Shown here: positions 18,724-28,537 of the stretch, one piece after another | Position numbering within the stretch: the stretch's first letter is position 1 | Layout: each line of letters opens with the position of its first letter | Assembly: GCF_907163085.1 (NCBI RefSeq) | Contig: NZ_CAJQTX010000004.1 | Coordinates: 390,956-454,955, forward strand | DNA length: 64,000 nt | Reading direction: 5' to 3' | From: Candidatus Accumulibacter sp. ACC003 | GTDB lineage: Bacteria > Pseudomonadota > Gammaproteobacteria > Burkholderiales > Rhodocyclaceae | Notes under the pieces: generated by a model | Databases searched by the model: none | Told to the model about the DNA's origin: nothing | The model's input: only the letters and a program-made list of their open reading frames with translations | Translations under genes and position numbers: made by a program

Positions 18724-20052
18724 ATGAACCCGATTGATCCGAAAGCCCTGTTTCGCCTGTCCGTTCTCGGTCCCCTGATCAGCCGCGAGCGGCTGGAACG
18801 TGGCGAACTGCAACAGCTCCTCCGGGAGCTGGCCAGCCGCGAGTACGCCATCCCCGGCAGCCGTCGGCGCTATCTGAGCGAGAAGACGATTCAGGCGTGG
18901 TACTACGCCTGGCGCCTCCACCAGCTTGATGGCCTGACGCCCAAGGCGCGCGCCGACCGCGGGCAATCGAAGCTCCCGGCCGCCACCCAGGCGGCCATTC
19001 TCGCCGCCAAGCGCGACAACCCGCGGCGCTCGCTGTGCCAGATTCGACAATTGCTCGAAGCCACCGGCACCGTTGCCCGAGGCCGCCTGGCCCGGTCGAC
19101 CATTCACCGTCTGCTGCAGCAGCACGGCCTGTCACGGATCAGCGGCTCGGCCAGTCTGCCCGAGGAGAAACGCAGCTTCGTCGCCGCGACAGCGGGGGCG
19201 ATCTGGTATGGCGACGTGATGCACGGCCCACGCGTGCCGATCGACGGCAAACTCGCCAAGAGCTATCTCGTGTCGCTCTTCGACGACGCCTCCCGGCTAC
19301 TCACGCACAGCGCCTTCTGCCCCGGAGAAACCGCCCTGGACATCGAGGGCGTGCTCAAGCAGGCGGTGCTCAAACGCGGCATTCCGCTCAAGCTGGTGGT
19401 CGATAACGGCGCCGCCTACCGCGCCGAGACGCTGCAAGGGATCTGCGCCCGGCTCGGCATCCATCTGATTCACTGTCGGCCGTACGCGCCCGAGGGTAAA
19501 GGGAAGTTGGAGCGCTGGCACCGCCGCTGCCGCGATCAGTTTCTCAGCGAACTCGATGAGCGCCATATCGCCAGCCTGGACGATCTCAATGCTCGCCTGT
19601 GGGCCTGGCTTGAACAGGTCTATCACCGCAGCCCGCACGCCGGTCTCGCCGGCATGACGCCGTTGGCGCGTTACCAGCAGGACCTGTCCAGGATTCGTCC
19701 GTTGGGGCCGTTGGCGGCAAGCCTCGATGCCCTGTTCCAGCATCGCGTCACGCGACTGGTCAGGAAGGATGGCACGGTATCGTATCAGGGACAACGCTTC
19801 GAGGTGCCCTTTGAACTGTCGGGCAAAACGGTGTCTCTGGTGGTCGATCCGCATACCGAGACGGTGATCGGCGTCGAGGACGAGAAAGGGGAATCGATCG
19901 GTGCGGCGACGCCACTCGATGCGCTGGCCAATGCCACGCGCCAACGACGCCAGCCTGACCCAGCGGACGCTAGCCCGCCCCAGAAAGGGGCGAGCGGCCC
20001 GAATCTGATCGAGCAGATCTATCAGCAGTACTACGACCCCGAAGGAGAGTGA
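18724..20052 (+). CDS. DDE transposase (TniA/Mu-type, rve domain)
   Basis: A 442-residue integrase-fold transposase. N-terminal helix-turn-helix regions (YLSEKTIQAWYYAWRLHQLD) precede the catalytic core: Asp in IWYGDVMHGP, Asp in LVVDNGAAYRAET and Glu in GKGKLERWHRRC. A C-terminal Mu-type beta-barrel follows (SYQGQRFEVPFELSGKTVSL). The ATG at 18724 follows GGAG and is preferred to the upstream in-frame TTG. The stop is one base before the GTG start of the ATPase gene, implying coupling. Confidence 0.9.
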   Translation: MNPIDPKALFRLSVLGPLISRERLERGELQQLLRELASREYAIPGSRRRYLSEKTIQAWYYAWRLHQLDGLTPKARADRGQSKLPAATQAAILAAKRDNPRRSLCQIRQLLEATGTVARGRLARSTIHRLLQQHGLSRISGSASLPEEKRSFVAATAGAIWYGDVMHGPRVPIDGKLAKSYLVSLFDDASRLLTHSAFCPGETALDIEGVLKQAVLKRGIPLKLVVDNGAAYRAETLQGICARLGIHLIHCRPYAPEGKGKLERWHRRCRDQFLSELDERHIASLDDLNARLWAWLEQVYHRSPHAGLAGMTPLARYQQDLSRIRPLGPLAASLDALFQHRVTRLVRKDGTVSYQGQRFEVPFELSGKTVSLVVDPHTETVIGVEDEKGESIGAATPLDALANATRQRRQPDPADASPPQKGASGPNLIEQIYQQYYDPEGE

Positions 20053-20053
20053 G

Positions 20054-20849
20054 GTGGACCTTCAACACTTTGGTTTGCGGCATCCGCCGCTGGGCAAGCA
20101 AGCGGCCGAGCTGTGGGATGACGGTACGCTGGGACAGTTGGCCGAGCGCTTTGCGTGGTTGTTGCACTCGCCCGGGGTCGGCCTGATCACCGGCGAACCC
20201 GGGGTGGGCAAGACGGCGGCCTTGCGCCAATTGACCCGTGGCCTGAATCCGCATCGTTATCAGGTGATCTATCAGGCCGGAGACGGACTTTGGTCGGCTG
20301 GATATCTATCGCGGTCTGGCACGGGCGCTGGGCGTCGAGCCGGGGTATCGGCGGGCGCAGCTGTGGCGCGATCTGAAGGAGCGGATTCTGCAGTTGGTCG
20401 ATAGCCGTCAGCTGATGCCGGTGTGGATCATCGATGAGGCGCAGAATCTGCCGCCGGAGTTCTTTCGGGATTTGCCGGCCTTCCTCAACTTCGCCTTCGA
20501 TACGCGCGATGTGATGGCGGTCTGGTTGATCGGTCATCCAACACTGGCGCAAACGCTGGAGCGGGCGCCTTATGCGGCGCTGGCGGGGCGGATTCAGGTG
20601 CGCGTGCAGCTCAAGCCGGTGCTCGAACGCGAGCGCTTCGCGCTGCTGATCCAGCACAGCCTGAAGAGTGCCGGTTGTACCAGTACGCTGCTCAGCGATT
20701 CAGGCCTGGAGATCTTGCGCCAAGCGAGCAAGGGCTTGCCGCGGCATGCCGGGCGAATTCTGCGCACGGCGATGCGCCTGGCGGTGCCGCGTGGTTTGAA
20801 TCATTTGCCGGACGATCTGTTGCAGTTGGCGATCGAGGAATTGCGATGA
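20054..20849 (+). pseudogene. AAA+ ATPase of the transposon (TniB/ExeA-like), frameshifted
   Basis: The frame starts at a GTG with GGAG upstream. It holds a Walker A motif (ITGEPGVGKTAALRQL). After about 80 codons the coding signal moves to another frame near 20289. From there FGRLDIYRGLARALGVEPGY, the Walker B VWIIDEAQNLP and the sensor region run to 20849. Dropping one G near 20285 would give a normal ATPase of about 264 residues. Such ATPases activate the transposase and choose targets, so the element may be non-autonomous now, unless this is a sequencing error. Confidence 0.85.
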
Positions 20850-21046
20850 AGCGCCGCTCTGCCGAGCCGCTATTCCCCGACGGCCTCTCCGATGAAAGCG
20901 TGGCCGCGCTCAGCCACTTCCTTCACCAACTCGCCGTCGCTTGCGAAAGCCGCTATGCCGTACAGCTACGCCGCTACCACCAGCGGCAGATGAATCTGTA
21001 CGACCCCGAAGAGCCTTGGCGGTTGCCGCTGCTGCCGCCTCGGTAG
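20846..21046 (+). CDS. Small protein of the transposon
   Basis: A 66-residue protein whose ATG overlaps the ATPase stop (ATGA). It is helical, with the core LSDESVAALSHFLHQLAVA and a Pro-rich tail. Its position as fourth gene in a coupled operon makes it probably real. No domain is recognised; a regulatory or target-selection role is only a guess. Confidence 0.6.
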   Translation: MKRRSAEPLFPDGLSDESVAALSHFLHQLAVACESRYAVQLRRYHQRQMNLYDPEEPWRLPLLPPR

Positions 21047-21170
21047 GGCCTTCATCCCACGTTGCCGCCGGGATCACTCTTCCGGTTGCAGCATGGGACT
21101 CGGCCATCGTTTCAACCTCGAAAAGCTTGGGCCGAGGAGTCTGGATTAGGGCCGGACGTAACACCGCGAC

Positions 21171-23471
21171 CCGCGCGAGCGGCTGTTCGAGTTCGGCCGC
21201 TGCGCGGTGCACTTCGCGGTGGACGATAGCGAAGGGCGGATGTGCACCCACCTGAAAGGCAAAGGCTCGTGGTTCCTGCCTTTCAACAAGGGTGACCAGG
21301 ACGGCGCCGGCAACCCGCCCAACCGCTGCGGCCTCAAGACGGACTATCTCTGGAAGGAAGTGCTGACGCCGGCAGGGCTGACCAATATCCTCGAGAACTA
21401 CGCGCAGATCGTCGAGGAGAAAGACCCGCGCACCGGCAGGAAAAAGCGCGCGCAGATCTGGCCGCCCTACCACCAGCTCGGCGTCGTGCGGCAGGCACTG
21501 GCGCACGTGCGTGCGCATGGCGTCGGCAAGCGCTACCTGATCCAGCACTCGGCGGGCAGCGGCAAATCGAACTCGATCGCCTGGCTGGCGCACCAGCTCA
21601 TCGGCTTGAAACGCGACAGCGCTCAGGCCAATGGCGAGATCTTCGATTCGGTCATCGTGGTCACCGACCGGCGCCTGCTCGACCAGCAAATTCAAACCAC
21701 CCTCAAGCAGTTCATGCAGGTGGGCGCGACCGTGGGCCACGCGGAGCGCTCCGGCGACCTGCGCAAGTTCATTCAGGAGGGGAAGAAAATCATCGTCTCG
21801 ACGGTGCAGAAATTCCCGTTCATCCTCGACGAAATCGCCGTCGAGGGCGGCAGGACTTTCGCCATCGTCATCGACGAGGCGCACTCGAGCCAGGGCGGCA
21901 AGACATCGGCGGCAATGAGCGAGGCGCTCGGCGGTGCGGCGAAGGGTGATGACGACGGCCCCGATCCCCAGGATACGGTGAACGAAGCGCTCGAAAGGCG
22001 CATGGCAGCGCGCAAGATGCTGAGGAATGCCAGCTACTTCGCCTTCACCGCGACACCCAATAACAAGACGCTGGAGATGTTTGGCGAACCGCTGCCGCCC
22101 GACGCCACGGGCAAGATCAAGCACCGGCCCTTCCACGGCTACACCATGAAGCAGGCGATCGAGGAGGGCTTCATCCTCGACGTGCTCAAGGCCTACACTC
22201 CGGTAGACAGCTACTACAAGCTGGTCAAGAAAACCGAGGACGACCCGGAGTTCGACACCAGGAAGGCACAGAAGAAACTGCGCCGGTACGTGGAAAGCCA
22301 CGACCACGCGATCCGGCTCAAGGCCGAGATCATGGTGGATCACTTCCACGAGCAGGTCATGGCGGCTGGAAAGATCGGCGGGCAGGCGCGCGCGATGGTG
22401 ATCAGCAGCGGTATCGAGCGGGCCATCCAGTATTTCCACGCCTTCAAGAGCTATCTGCTGGAGCGCAAGAGCCCGTACCAGGCGATTGTCGCCTTCTCGG
22501 GAGAGTACGAGTACCGGGACATCAAGGTGAGCGAGGCGTCGCTCAATGGCTTCCCAGGTGGTGACATCGCCGGAAAGATTCAGACGGACCCCTACCGCTT
22601 CCTGATCTGTGCCGACAAGTTTCAGACTGGCTACGACGAGCCGCTCTTGCACACGATGTACGTCGACAAGCCGCTTTCGGGGATCAAGGCCGTGCAGACC
22701 CTCTCGCGCCTGAACCGCGCGCACCCGCAGAAGCACGACTGCTTCGTGCTCGACTTCCAGAACAACAGCGAGGCGATCACCTTCGCCTTCCAGGACTACT
22801 ACTGCACGACGCTGCTGGCCGATGAGACCGACCCCAACAAGCTGCACGACCTGAAGGCCGTACTGGATGCTGCGCAGGTGTATTCGCCCGATCAGGTGCA
22901 GCAGGTGGTGGAGCTGTTCCTCGGCGGTGCGGACCGCGACCAGCTCGACCCGATCCTCGATTCCTGCAAGACCGTCTACGTCAACAAGCTCGACGAGGAC
23001 GGGCAGGTGGAGTTCAAGGGAAAGGCCAAGGTGTTTTGTCGCACCTACAGTTTCCTCTCGTCGGTGATTCCATACAGCAACGCGGACTGGGAGAAGCTCT
23101 CAATCTTTCTTGACCTGCTGACGCCCAAGCTGCCGGCGCCACACGATGAAGACCTCGCCAAGGGCATCCTCGAAGCCATCGACATGGACAGCTACCGTGT
23201 CGAGAAGAAGGCTGCGATGAAGATCGCGCTGGCGGCCGACGACGCAGAGATCGATCCTCTCCGGCCCGACGACTGGGGTGGTGGCAGGGGCCAGCCAGAT
23301 CTCGACCGATTGAGCAATATCCTGAAGAGCTTCAACGAGCAGTTTGGCACCCTGTTTACCGACACCGACCGTGTCGCCAGGCGCATCCGCGATGACATCG
23401 CACCGCAGGTCGCTGCGGACAAGGCTTATCAGAACGCGAAGGAGAACACCCTCGACGCTCACGAAACCTGA
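21171..23471 (+). pseudogene. hsdR: hsdR, central segment (helicase/translocase domains)
   Basis: HsdR uses ATP to translocate DNA and cuts it remotely from the HsdS site. This segment carries the helicase Walker A (LIQHSAGSGKSNSIAWL), the DEAH box (IVIDEAHSSQGG), ATPNNKTLEMFG and late helicase motifs (QTGYDEPLLHTMYVDKPLSG). Native coding stops at 23449, where the IS21-family element begins; the remaining codons to the TGA at 23471 are IS sequence. Joined with 17288-17884 and 30309-30489 the gene totals 3057 bases, exactly 1018 codons plus stop. As it stands no full HsdR can be made, so restriction is presumably lost while methylation may persist. Confidence 0.93.
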
Positions 23472-23703
23472 CCCTTTTTCGCTCACTAGAACGGATCCAG
23501 GAGATGCGCAGGAGTCGGCCATCTGCGCGATGCCGGCTGTGATCGAATGAGGTTTTGTGGCGGCGCGGCGGCGCGGCGACACGCTCCGTCCGACGGGGAT
23601 TTTTTTGACGGTAAATGGATGCGCTTGGCGCGTGCGGCAGGGAGGCCTCGGAGCTGGGTCAAGGGCAGGCTGCGGCTTTTTGCAGCCTGGCGAAGCCTCC
23701 CTT

Positions 23704-26079
23704 CAGATTTCCTGATCTCGGAGGAAACCGGGTTGGCACTTCAGACAAGAGTGAAGGTCATTCTTGCCCCGGTTTCCGGATGCGGAAAATCTTGCAGGGT
23801 GAGTTCCTCGAGGAGCGCGGCGATAGCGCGATCATGAGCTGGGCTGGCCATCCGGTGAATTTTGATGGTCAGGGTGTTGGCTAGCGCGTTCGGTTCGATG
23901 TCAGCGGAAGAAACGAACAATTCGCGAATGAGCGCACGTGCGTCGTCCTCCTTCTTCAAGTGGCGGCGCAATAGCGCCACCATGGCGGTCTCGGCCCGGT
24001 AGGCGACCATTTTCACGGTATCGCAGAGCATCTTGTTCAGCGGCGGCAGTTGGGTCGGTCGCTCGGCCTCGGGCAGACTGTCGATCGTCACCTTTCGGGG
24101 GCTTGCCTTGCGCGCCGCGCAAAGTCGCTTGAGCTCCTCCTGAACGGCCTGCAGTGCTTCGACAGACTCGGCGTTTTTCTGGATTTCGCCGCCGTCGTTC
24201 AAGGCCGTCCTGGCGATTGCGGCCTGCAGTTTTCTTTCGCTCTGGCGGGTTTGCCTGACGGCCTTGTCGAGTTCCCGCCAGCGGGGGTTAACGACCTGGT
24301 GAGTGCCGGGAAGAGATTCGTCTCCGTACTCGATAAGCCCATCAATATCATAATGTTCCATCATGTACGCGAAGTAGTTTTCCTGGCACCAACGGGCGAA
24401 CATCCGCCCAGCGATGGTGGTGTTTCCGAGTTGCCGGGCGGTCGTGATCACGGCTGTTTGATGTCCCGTCTGGGTCAGCCGACGAACTTCGCTCACGGCC
24501 AGGCTGCCATCGCCTGTGCCGAGTCGGGTTTCGCGCATGGCGAGTTTCATCCCGGTGCTGCCGCCTGCCGGCAGATGGACTTCCTGTTCCTGAAACACCT
24601 CTTCGGACCAGAGGTCCTTGACGTTCTTGCGGTAGGTCAGTGCGCCGATGCGCTGTTTCCAGAGTCTGCCGAGGAGACTCTGGGTGGCCCCTTCCCGATC
24701 GAAGACCATGACAAACCGGTGCAGGGTCGGGTCGGCGTCCAGTTCGGCCGGCGTCGGCTGTCCCGGGACAATCTCCAGCAGTTGCGGGACGATGTCCTTG
24801 AGCAGGGTCTCGGCGAGTCCGTCATTGAGCGGCTGCGAAACCACAAAGAACGGGCGACCCAGGGCATCGTTAACCCAGTAGTCGGTGGTGCCCCGCAGGC
24901 ACAGGCGTTCGCGCGAGACGTAGCGCTTCGACAGCCTGGCCTGCTCGCCGTGATACACCCGAACATGACCATCGACATACAGGTAACCCGCTTCTTCTGG
25001 CTCGCTTTCCATCCAGAGCTTCGCGAGATCCCGCATCCAGGCTGCCGGGTCACCCGTCTTGGCCAGCAGATGGACCTTTTCCCGCAGGGTGCGGACTTCC
25101 GGTACCCGGTCCAGGCCGATGACTTTGCCGAGTTCTCCGGGCGAGGTTTGTCGCAGATGTTCCGGCCGCTTGATTCGCCCCAGGGCCATGAAGCCGAGGA
25201 CGAGAAGGATGTGCAAGGCGCTGTAGAATCCCCGGGGCAGCTTGAGATGGCGATCCAGGCCGGTCAGTAGCCCGTTCGCGCACAAGGCCGGCAAGCCGGC
25301 CAACAGCCCCCCCATCGCCACATCGTGGCTCGCTTCGAAGCGCGTCGTCGCACCGGTCGCCAATCCCAGCGCCGTTTGGATCCGCTCGTCGGCGCGCGTG
25401 CAGGCGGTGCCCATCCCCGCGGCGGCTTCCGCATCCGCCCGGCTGCGCTCACTCTTGGTGCTCGCCGCTTCCAACTCCCCTGCCTCTTGCGGCAAGGCGG
25501 CCAACTGCGGCACGCCCTGGCGCCGGATCGCCTTGCGCAGCGTCGACTCCTGGACGCCCACCTGCCGTGCCACTTCGGCAGGACGCTTTCCCTCGCTCAA
25601 CAGCCGCGCGCATTCGGCACTCTTGTCCGGCGTCATGATCCGCGGCCGGCTCGCCGCCGCCGGTCGAAAGAAAGACGATGGCCCGGCTTTGCGGCTTTGT
25701 CCCACCCAGTTCATCAGCGTGCGGTGCGGGATGCACAGCGGTGGCCTTTCCAGTTCGACCGCCTTGACGTGCCCGTTCTCCATCAGGCTGGTCAGAGCGA
25801 ACCTGCGGCCAGCGTCGTCTCCTACGGGGTGCGAGAAGTAATTGTCTCCCCCAACAAAGTAGATCGCTTGGCCATCCTTCTCCAGAATGGCCAACCCTTC
25901 TCCCACTTTCTGCGCACCATCCGGAAACCCTGGAAGCCACGATTGCCTCAACGTCTGCTCCTCCTTGCACTCCTAGCGAAGCTTGGTTTATGCCATAAGA
26001 AAATCATGGCCGTCAAAATAAAGTGCCACGTGCAATTCCGGAATTCTACCTACATTCCCGGCCGGGATCAGGAAATCTG
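23704..26079 (-). mobile_element. Nested 2.4-kb IS with a 736-aa transposase
   Basis: The ends are 18-bp inverted repeats of the form CAGATTTCCTGATCYCGG with one mismatch. The flanking 5-bp duplication is CCCTT (23699-23703 and 26080-26084). It lies between istB and the left end of the IS21-family element, so it arrived after that element. I cannot assign it to a named IS family. Confidence 0.85.
23741..25951 (-). CDS. Large putative transposase, 736 residues, family unassigned
   Basis: The sole gene of the nested IS fills nearly all of it. The N-terminal part contains a helix-turn-helix (SEGKRPAEVARQVGVQESTL). The middle contains acidic residues in segments like YLYVDGHVRVYHG and RFVMVFDREG, spaced as in DDE enzymes, with a later candidate Glu in ENYFAYMMEHYDIDGLIEYG. 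The C-terminal half is helical. The first in-frame ATG at 25951 is used, about 130 bases inside the right end. The gene looks intact. Confidence 0.75.
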   Translation of the reverse strand: MRQSWLPGFPDGAQKVGEGLAILEKDGQAIYFVGGDNYFSHPVGDDAGRRFALTSLMENGHVKAVELERPPLCIPHRTLMNWVGQSRKAGPSSFFRPAAASRPRIMTPDKSAECARLLSEGKRPAEVARQVGVQESTLRKAIRRQGVPQLAALPQEAGELEAASTKSERSRADAEAAAGMGTACTRADERIQTALGLATGATTRFEASHDVAMGGLLAGLPALCANGLLTGLDRHLKLPRGFYSALHILLVLGFMALGRIKRPEHLRQTSPGELGKVIGLDRVPEVRTLREKVHLLAKTGDPAAWMRDLAKLWMESEPEEAGYLYVDGHVRVYHGEQARLSKRYVSRERLCLRGTTDYWVNDALGRPFFVVSQPLNDGLAETLLKDIVPQLLEIVPGQPTPAELDADPTLHRFVMVFDREGATQSLLGRLWKQRIGALTYRKNVKDLWSEEVFQEQEVHLPAGGSTGMKLAMRETRLGTGDGSLAVSEVRRLTQTGHQTAVITTARQLGNTTIAGRMFARWCQENYFAYMMEHYDIDGLIEYGDESLPGTHQVVNPRWRELDKAVRQTRQSERKLQAAIARTALNDGGEIQKNAESVEALQAVQEELKRLCAARKASPRKVTIDSLPEAERPTQLPPLNKMLCDTVKMVAYRAETAMVALLRRHLKKEDDARALIRELFVSSADIEPNALANTLTIKIHRMASPAHDRAIAALLEELTLQDFPHPETGARMTFTLV

Positions 26080-26087
26080 CCCTTGAC

Positions 26088-26295
26088 GCAGCGGAGGGGC
26101 GCGAGACTGAGGGGTGGCAGTAAGCGCGGCAGTATCGGGCTTACTGCCCTGGAGACGGGTGTTTGCGTGGATCGAATTCGCGCCGATCGCCGTTTCAGCT
26201 ACTGATTATGGTGACCCTCCCGGCGGCGGTCAGGGCGCGAGCGGGCGAGCAGCTCAGCCGCCGGCGAGCGATCCAGTGCACACGCCGCCGCGCCT
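26088..26295. other. Noncoding stretch between the nested IS and istB
   Basis: About 200 bases of the IS21-family element downstream of istB. It contains an inverted repeat around 26130-26152 (GCAGTAAGC...GCTTACTGC) that could form a hairpin and may act as a terminator for the minus-strand operon. No gene is seen. Confidence 0.4.
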
Positions 26296-27117
26296 TCAGG
26301 ACGCCGCGGACTCGTTCGTTGGGGCGATGCTCCTCGACGCCGAGCCTTTCGCCGCCGCTACCGAGGCCGCCGTCGCGATCGTCGGGGCGCTTCCTGGCTC
26401 GCTGCGCAGAGAAGGTCCGCTCAAGCGCAGGATGATGCAACGATGCTGAAGTCGGTCGAGCAGCGCATCGACGAGCGGCTTCCTCTGAAACAGCTCGTAC
26501 CAGTCGGGCAGATCGAGATTCGTCGTGATCAGCGTTGACAGCCCCAGGCTATAGCGCTGATCCATCAGGCGGAAGAAGGCGTTGACCTGTTCCGGCTTCA
26601 GGTTGAGGTAGCCCAGTTCATCGATGGCGATCAGCGGCATGCGGCACAACTGGTTGAGCAGGCCCACCGTCGAGCGATCGGCAAGCGAGGCATACAAGGC
26701 GTCGAGCAAAGCCTGCGCGTTGAAGAAGCGTGCGCGATAACCGTTCAGACACGCTTCACGGAGCAATCCCAGCGCGATCCCGGACTTGCCGGTCCCCGGC
26801 GGACCGATCAACAACACGTTCTCGCCCCGGCGCAGGAATTCCAGTCCGGCCAGCGTCATCACCTGCGCCTTGTTCACGCTCGGCTGCCGCGCAAACGGAA
26901 ACGACTGCAAGGTCCACGGCCAAGGCAAATGCGCCTGGCTCAGGCGATAAGCCAGACTCTTCTCACGTCGGGCCGCGTCTTCCGCGCCGAGCAGACGGAA
27001 GAGCACCTCCGGAACCGGCGTCCCCTGGCGCTCGGCCAAATCGAGTTCCGCATCGAGCACCGCCGCCATCCCCGACCAGCGCATCTGCCCAAGCAAAGCC
27101 TTCAGACGCTCACGCAT
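26296..27117 (-). CDS. istB: IS21-family ATPase IstB
   Basis: IstB (273 residues) is the AAA+ helper that loads the IstA transposase onto target DNA. Walker A is LLIGPPGTGKSGIALGL and Walker B is MPLIAIDELGYLNL, followed by sensor TLITTNLDLPDWYELF. The ATG at 27117 fits the GGAGG upstream; in-frame ATGs at 27120 and 27129 are alternatives. It overlaps the istA end. The C-terminal tail (after CIILRLSG) is longer and more Ala/Ser-rich than in most IstB proteins. Confidence 0.9.
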   Translation of the reverse strand: MRERLKALLGQMRWSGMAAVLDAELDLAERQGTPVPEVLFRLLGAEDAARREKSLAYRLSQAHLPWPWTLQSFPFARQPSVNKAQVMTLAGLEFLRRGENVLLIGPPGTGKSGIALGLLREACLNGYRARFFNAQALLDALYASLADRSTVGLLNQLCRMPLIAIDELGYLNLKPEQVNAFFRLMDQRYSLGLSTLITTNLDLPDWYELFQRKPLVDALLDRLQHRCIILRLSGPSLRSEPGSAPTIATAASVAAAKGSASRSIAPTNESAAS

Positions 27118-28537
27118 CATCACCTCCATCGTCGAGATTGAAGAAATCCCCCGCCACCTGCTGCAGGATCATGTGCTCCAGGCGACCCATGTCGAACAGA
27201 CCGAACTGCAGCGCCTGTGCCACGGCTGCCAGCAAAGGCTCCTTCGGATAGGTCCGCTTGAAGTCCAGCAAGCGGCGCAGCGGTCGCACCCCCCGGCCAT
27301 GCGCCTGCCGGACCAGCGCGGCGACATACGCATCGAGCAGCGGGTCGTGCCCCTGCAACAATGTCGCCTCGCGAGGCGGCGTGCGCGGCCGCGGCTGCGG
27401 GGTCGGGTGATGCCCGGGGAGCTTCTGCTTCGTATCGCGCACGCCAAGCAGGCGGGCATGCACGGCGAGCAGTTGCTCACCCCGGCAGACCCTGACCTCG
27501 GTGGCATACAGATAGACGCTCAGCGCCTTGCCCACCCAGCGCTCGGGCACCGAATAGCGATTCGTCTCAAGCGACACGAAGCCCTGCAGATCGACCACCC
27601 GCTCGACGACTTGATAGACCGGCGGCAGCACCGCCGGCAGCGGCTGCAGGCAAGGCCTCTCGACGGCGTAGGCGGCGCTTGGCGCCACCCCCAGAGCGCG
27701 CTTCGGTTTGGCATTGGCGACGTTCTCGCACCAGGCCAGCACCTGCGCGTTCAGGTCGGCGAAATCGCGAAACGTCCGGCCGGCCAGGAAATTGCCTTCG
27801 ATCCAGGAAAAAGGTCTTTCAATCCTCCCCTTGCGATCGGGTTTGTTCACCGCGTGCGCGCGGAAAGCGAAGCCCAGCGTACGTGCCAGGGCGACCATCT
27901 CGGGCGCAAACACGGCCTCGTCGCCGGCCCCGGCGACGACGATCACGCTGGTATTGTCGATGACGCAGGTCGGGCAGCTGCCGGCCATGAAACGGACGGC
28001 TTCGAGCAGGAACTGCTTGGCTTCGAAACGCGTGAAACGCGGAAAGTACTGAACGAAGAGCCGCCGCGAATACGCCAGGATCAGTGAGGCGCATTGCGCC
28101 GTCAGCGGCTTGCCGGCCAGGATCACGCGATGTGGCGAGGTATCGTGTTGCATCTCCTGACCAGGGGCGAAGTAATATTCGCCGGCGCGTTTCGGCGGCG
28201 TGCGCAGATCGGCATCGCGGATCCAGCGGGTCAGCGTGCTGTAGCCCGGACGAAGGTCCAGCTCCGCGGCCAGCATCTCCTGGATCCGCACCCCATTGCC
28301 GCGCGCGCGCTCGAAGGCCGAGACCAGCCAAAGCCGAACCGGCGCTGGGCACGCGACAGGCGCCGGGCACGCGGCTGGCCGAGCGCCCTCTGCGGTATCG
28401 GGCGGGGAAGCCGCCGGATACCGCAGGATACGGCGAACGGTGTTACGCGAGAGCTTCAAGAGCCGGCTGATCTCGCGCAGCGCCAGACCTTGCTGATGCA
28501 ATGTCAGCACGGCTTGATGAATTTCGGGCGATTTCAT
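27110..28537 (-). CDS. istA: IS21-family transposase IstA
   Basis: A 475-residue DDE transposase. It opens with a helix-turn-helix (LALREISRLLKLSRNTVRRI) and has integrase-core acidic residues in QHDTSPHRV, CVIDNTSVIVV and RKGRIERPFSWIEGNF. A C-terminal beta-barrel domain follows. GAGGAAGG lies nine bases before the ATG. The start lies within the 3' end of the ParB-like gene (95-base overlap), so the two are probably translationally coupled. istB follows with a short overlap. Confidence 0.92.
   Translation of the reverse strand: MKSPEIHQAVLTLHQQGLALREISRLLKLSRNTVRRILRYPAASPPDTAEGARPAACPAPVACPAPVRLWLVSAFERARGNGVRIQEMLAAELDLRPGYSTLTRWIRDADLRTPPKRAGEYYFAPGQEMQHDTSPHRVILAGKPLTAQCASLILAYSRRLFVQYFPRFTRFEAKQFLLEAVRFMAGSCPTCVIDNTSVIVVAGAGDEAVFAPEMVALARTLGFAFRAHAVNKPDRKGRIERPFSWIEGNFLAGRTFRDFADLNAQVLAWCENVANAKPKRALGVAPSAAYAVERPCLQPLPAVLPPVYQVVERVVDLQGFVSLETNRYSVPERWVGKALSVYLYATEVRVCRGEQLLAVHARLLGVRDTKQKLPGHHPTPQPRPRTPPREATLLQGHDPLLDAYVAALVRQAHGRGVRPLRRLLDFKRTYPKEPLLAAVAQALQFGLFDMGRLEHMILQQVAGDFFNLDDGGDDA

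Larger units (their letters stand above)
17885..21163 (+). mobile_element. Four-gene Tn7/Tn5053-like transposon, 3279 bp
   Basis: The ends are TGTTACGTCCG and its exact complement, and both flanks carry the 7-bp duplication CCGCGAC (17878-17884 and 21164-21170). TGT...ACA ends plus a DDE transposase and an AAA+ ATPase resemble the Tn7/Tn5053/Mu group. The genes in order are a zinc-ribbon protein, a DDE transposase, an ATPase (frameshifted) and a 66-aa protein. It interrupts hsdR in frame; removing it restores the frame RRDRDPRERLFEFGR. Confidence 0.92.

Noticed and set aside
20910-22847. 645-codon minus-strand frame
   Set aside because: It is the shadow of the central hsdR segment and crosses the transposon border, so it cannot be a gene.
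23658-26087. A longer inverted repeat (GTCAAGGGCAG) around the nested IS
   Set aside because: The extra match is partly the CCCTT target duplication and partly chance; the 18-bp ends with adjacent CCCTT copies explain the borders better.
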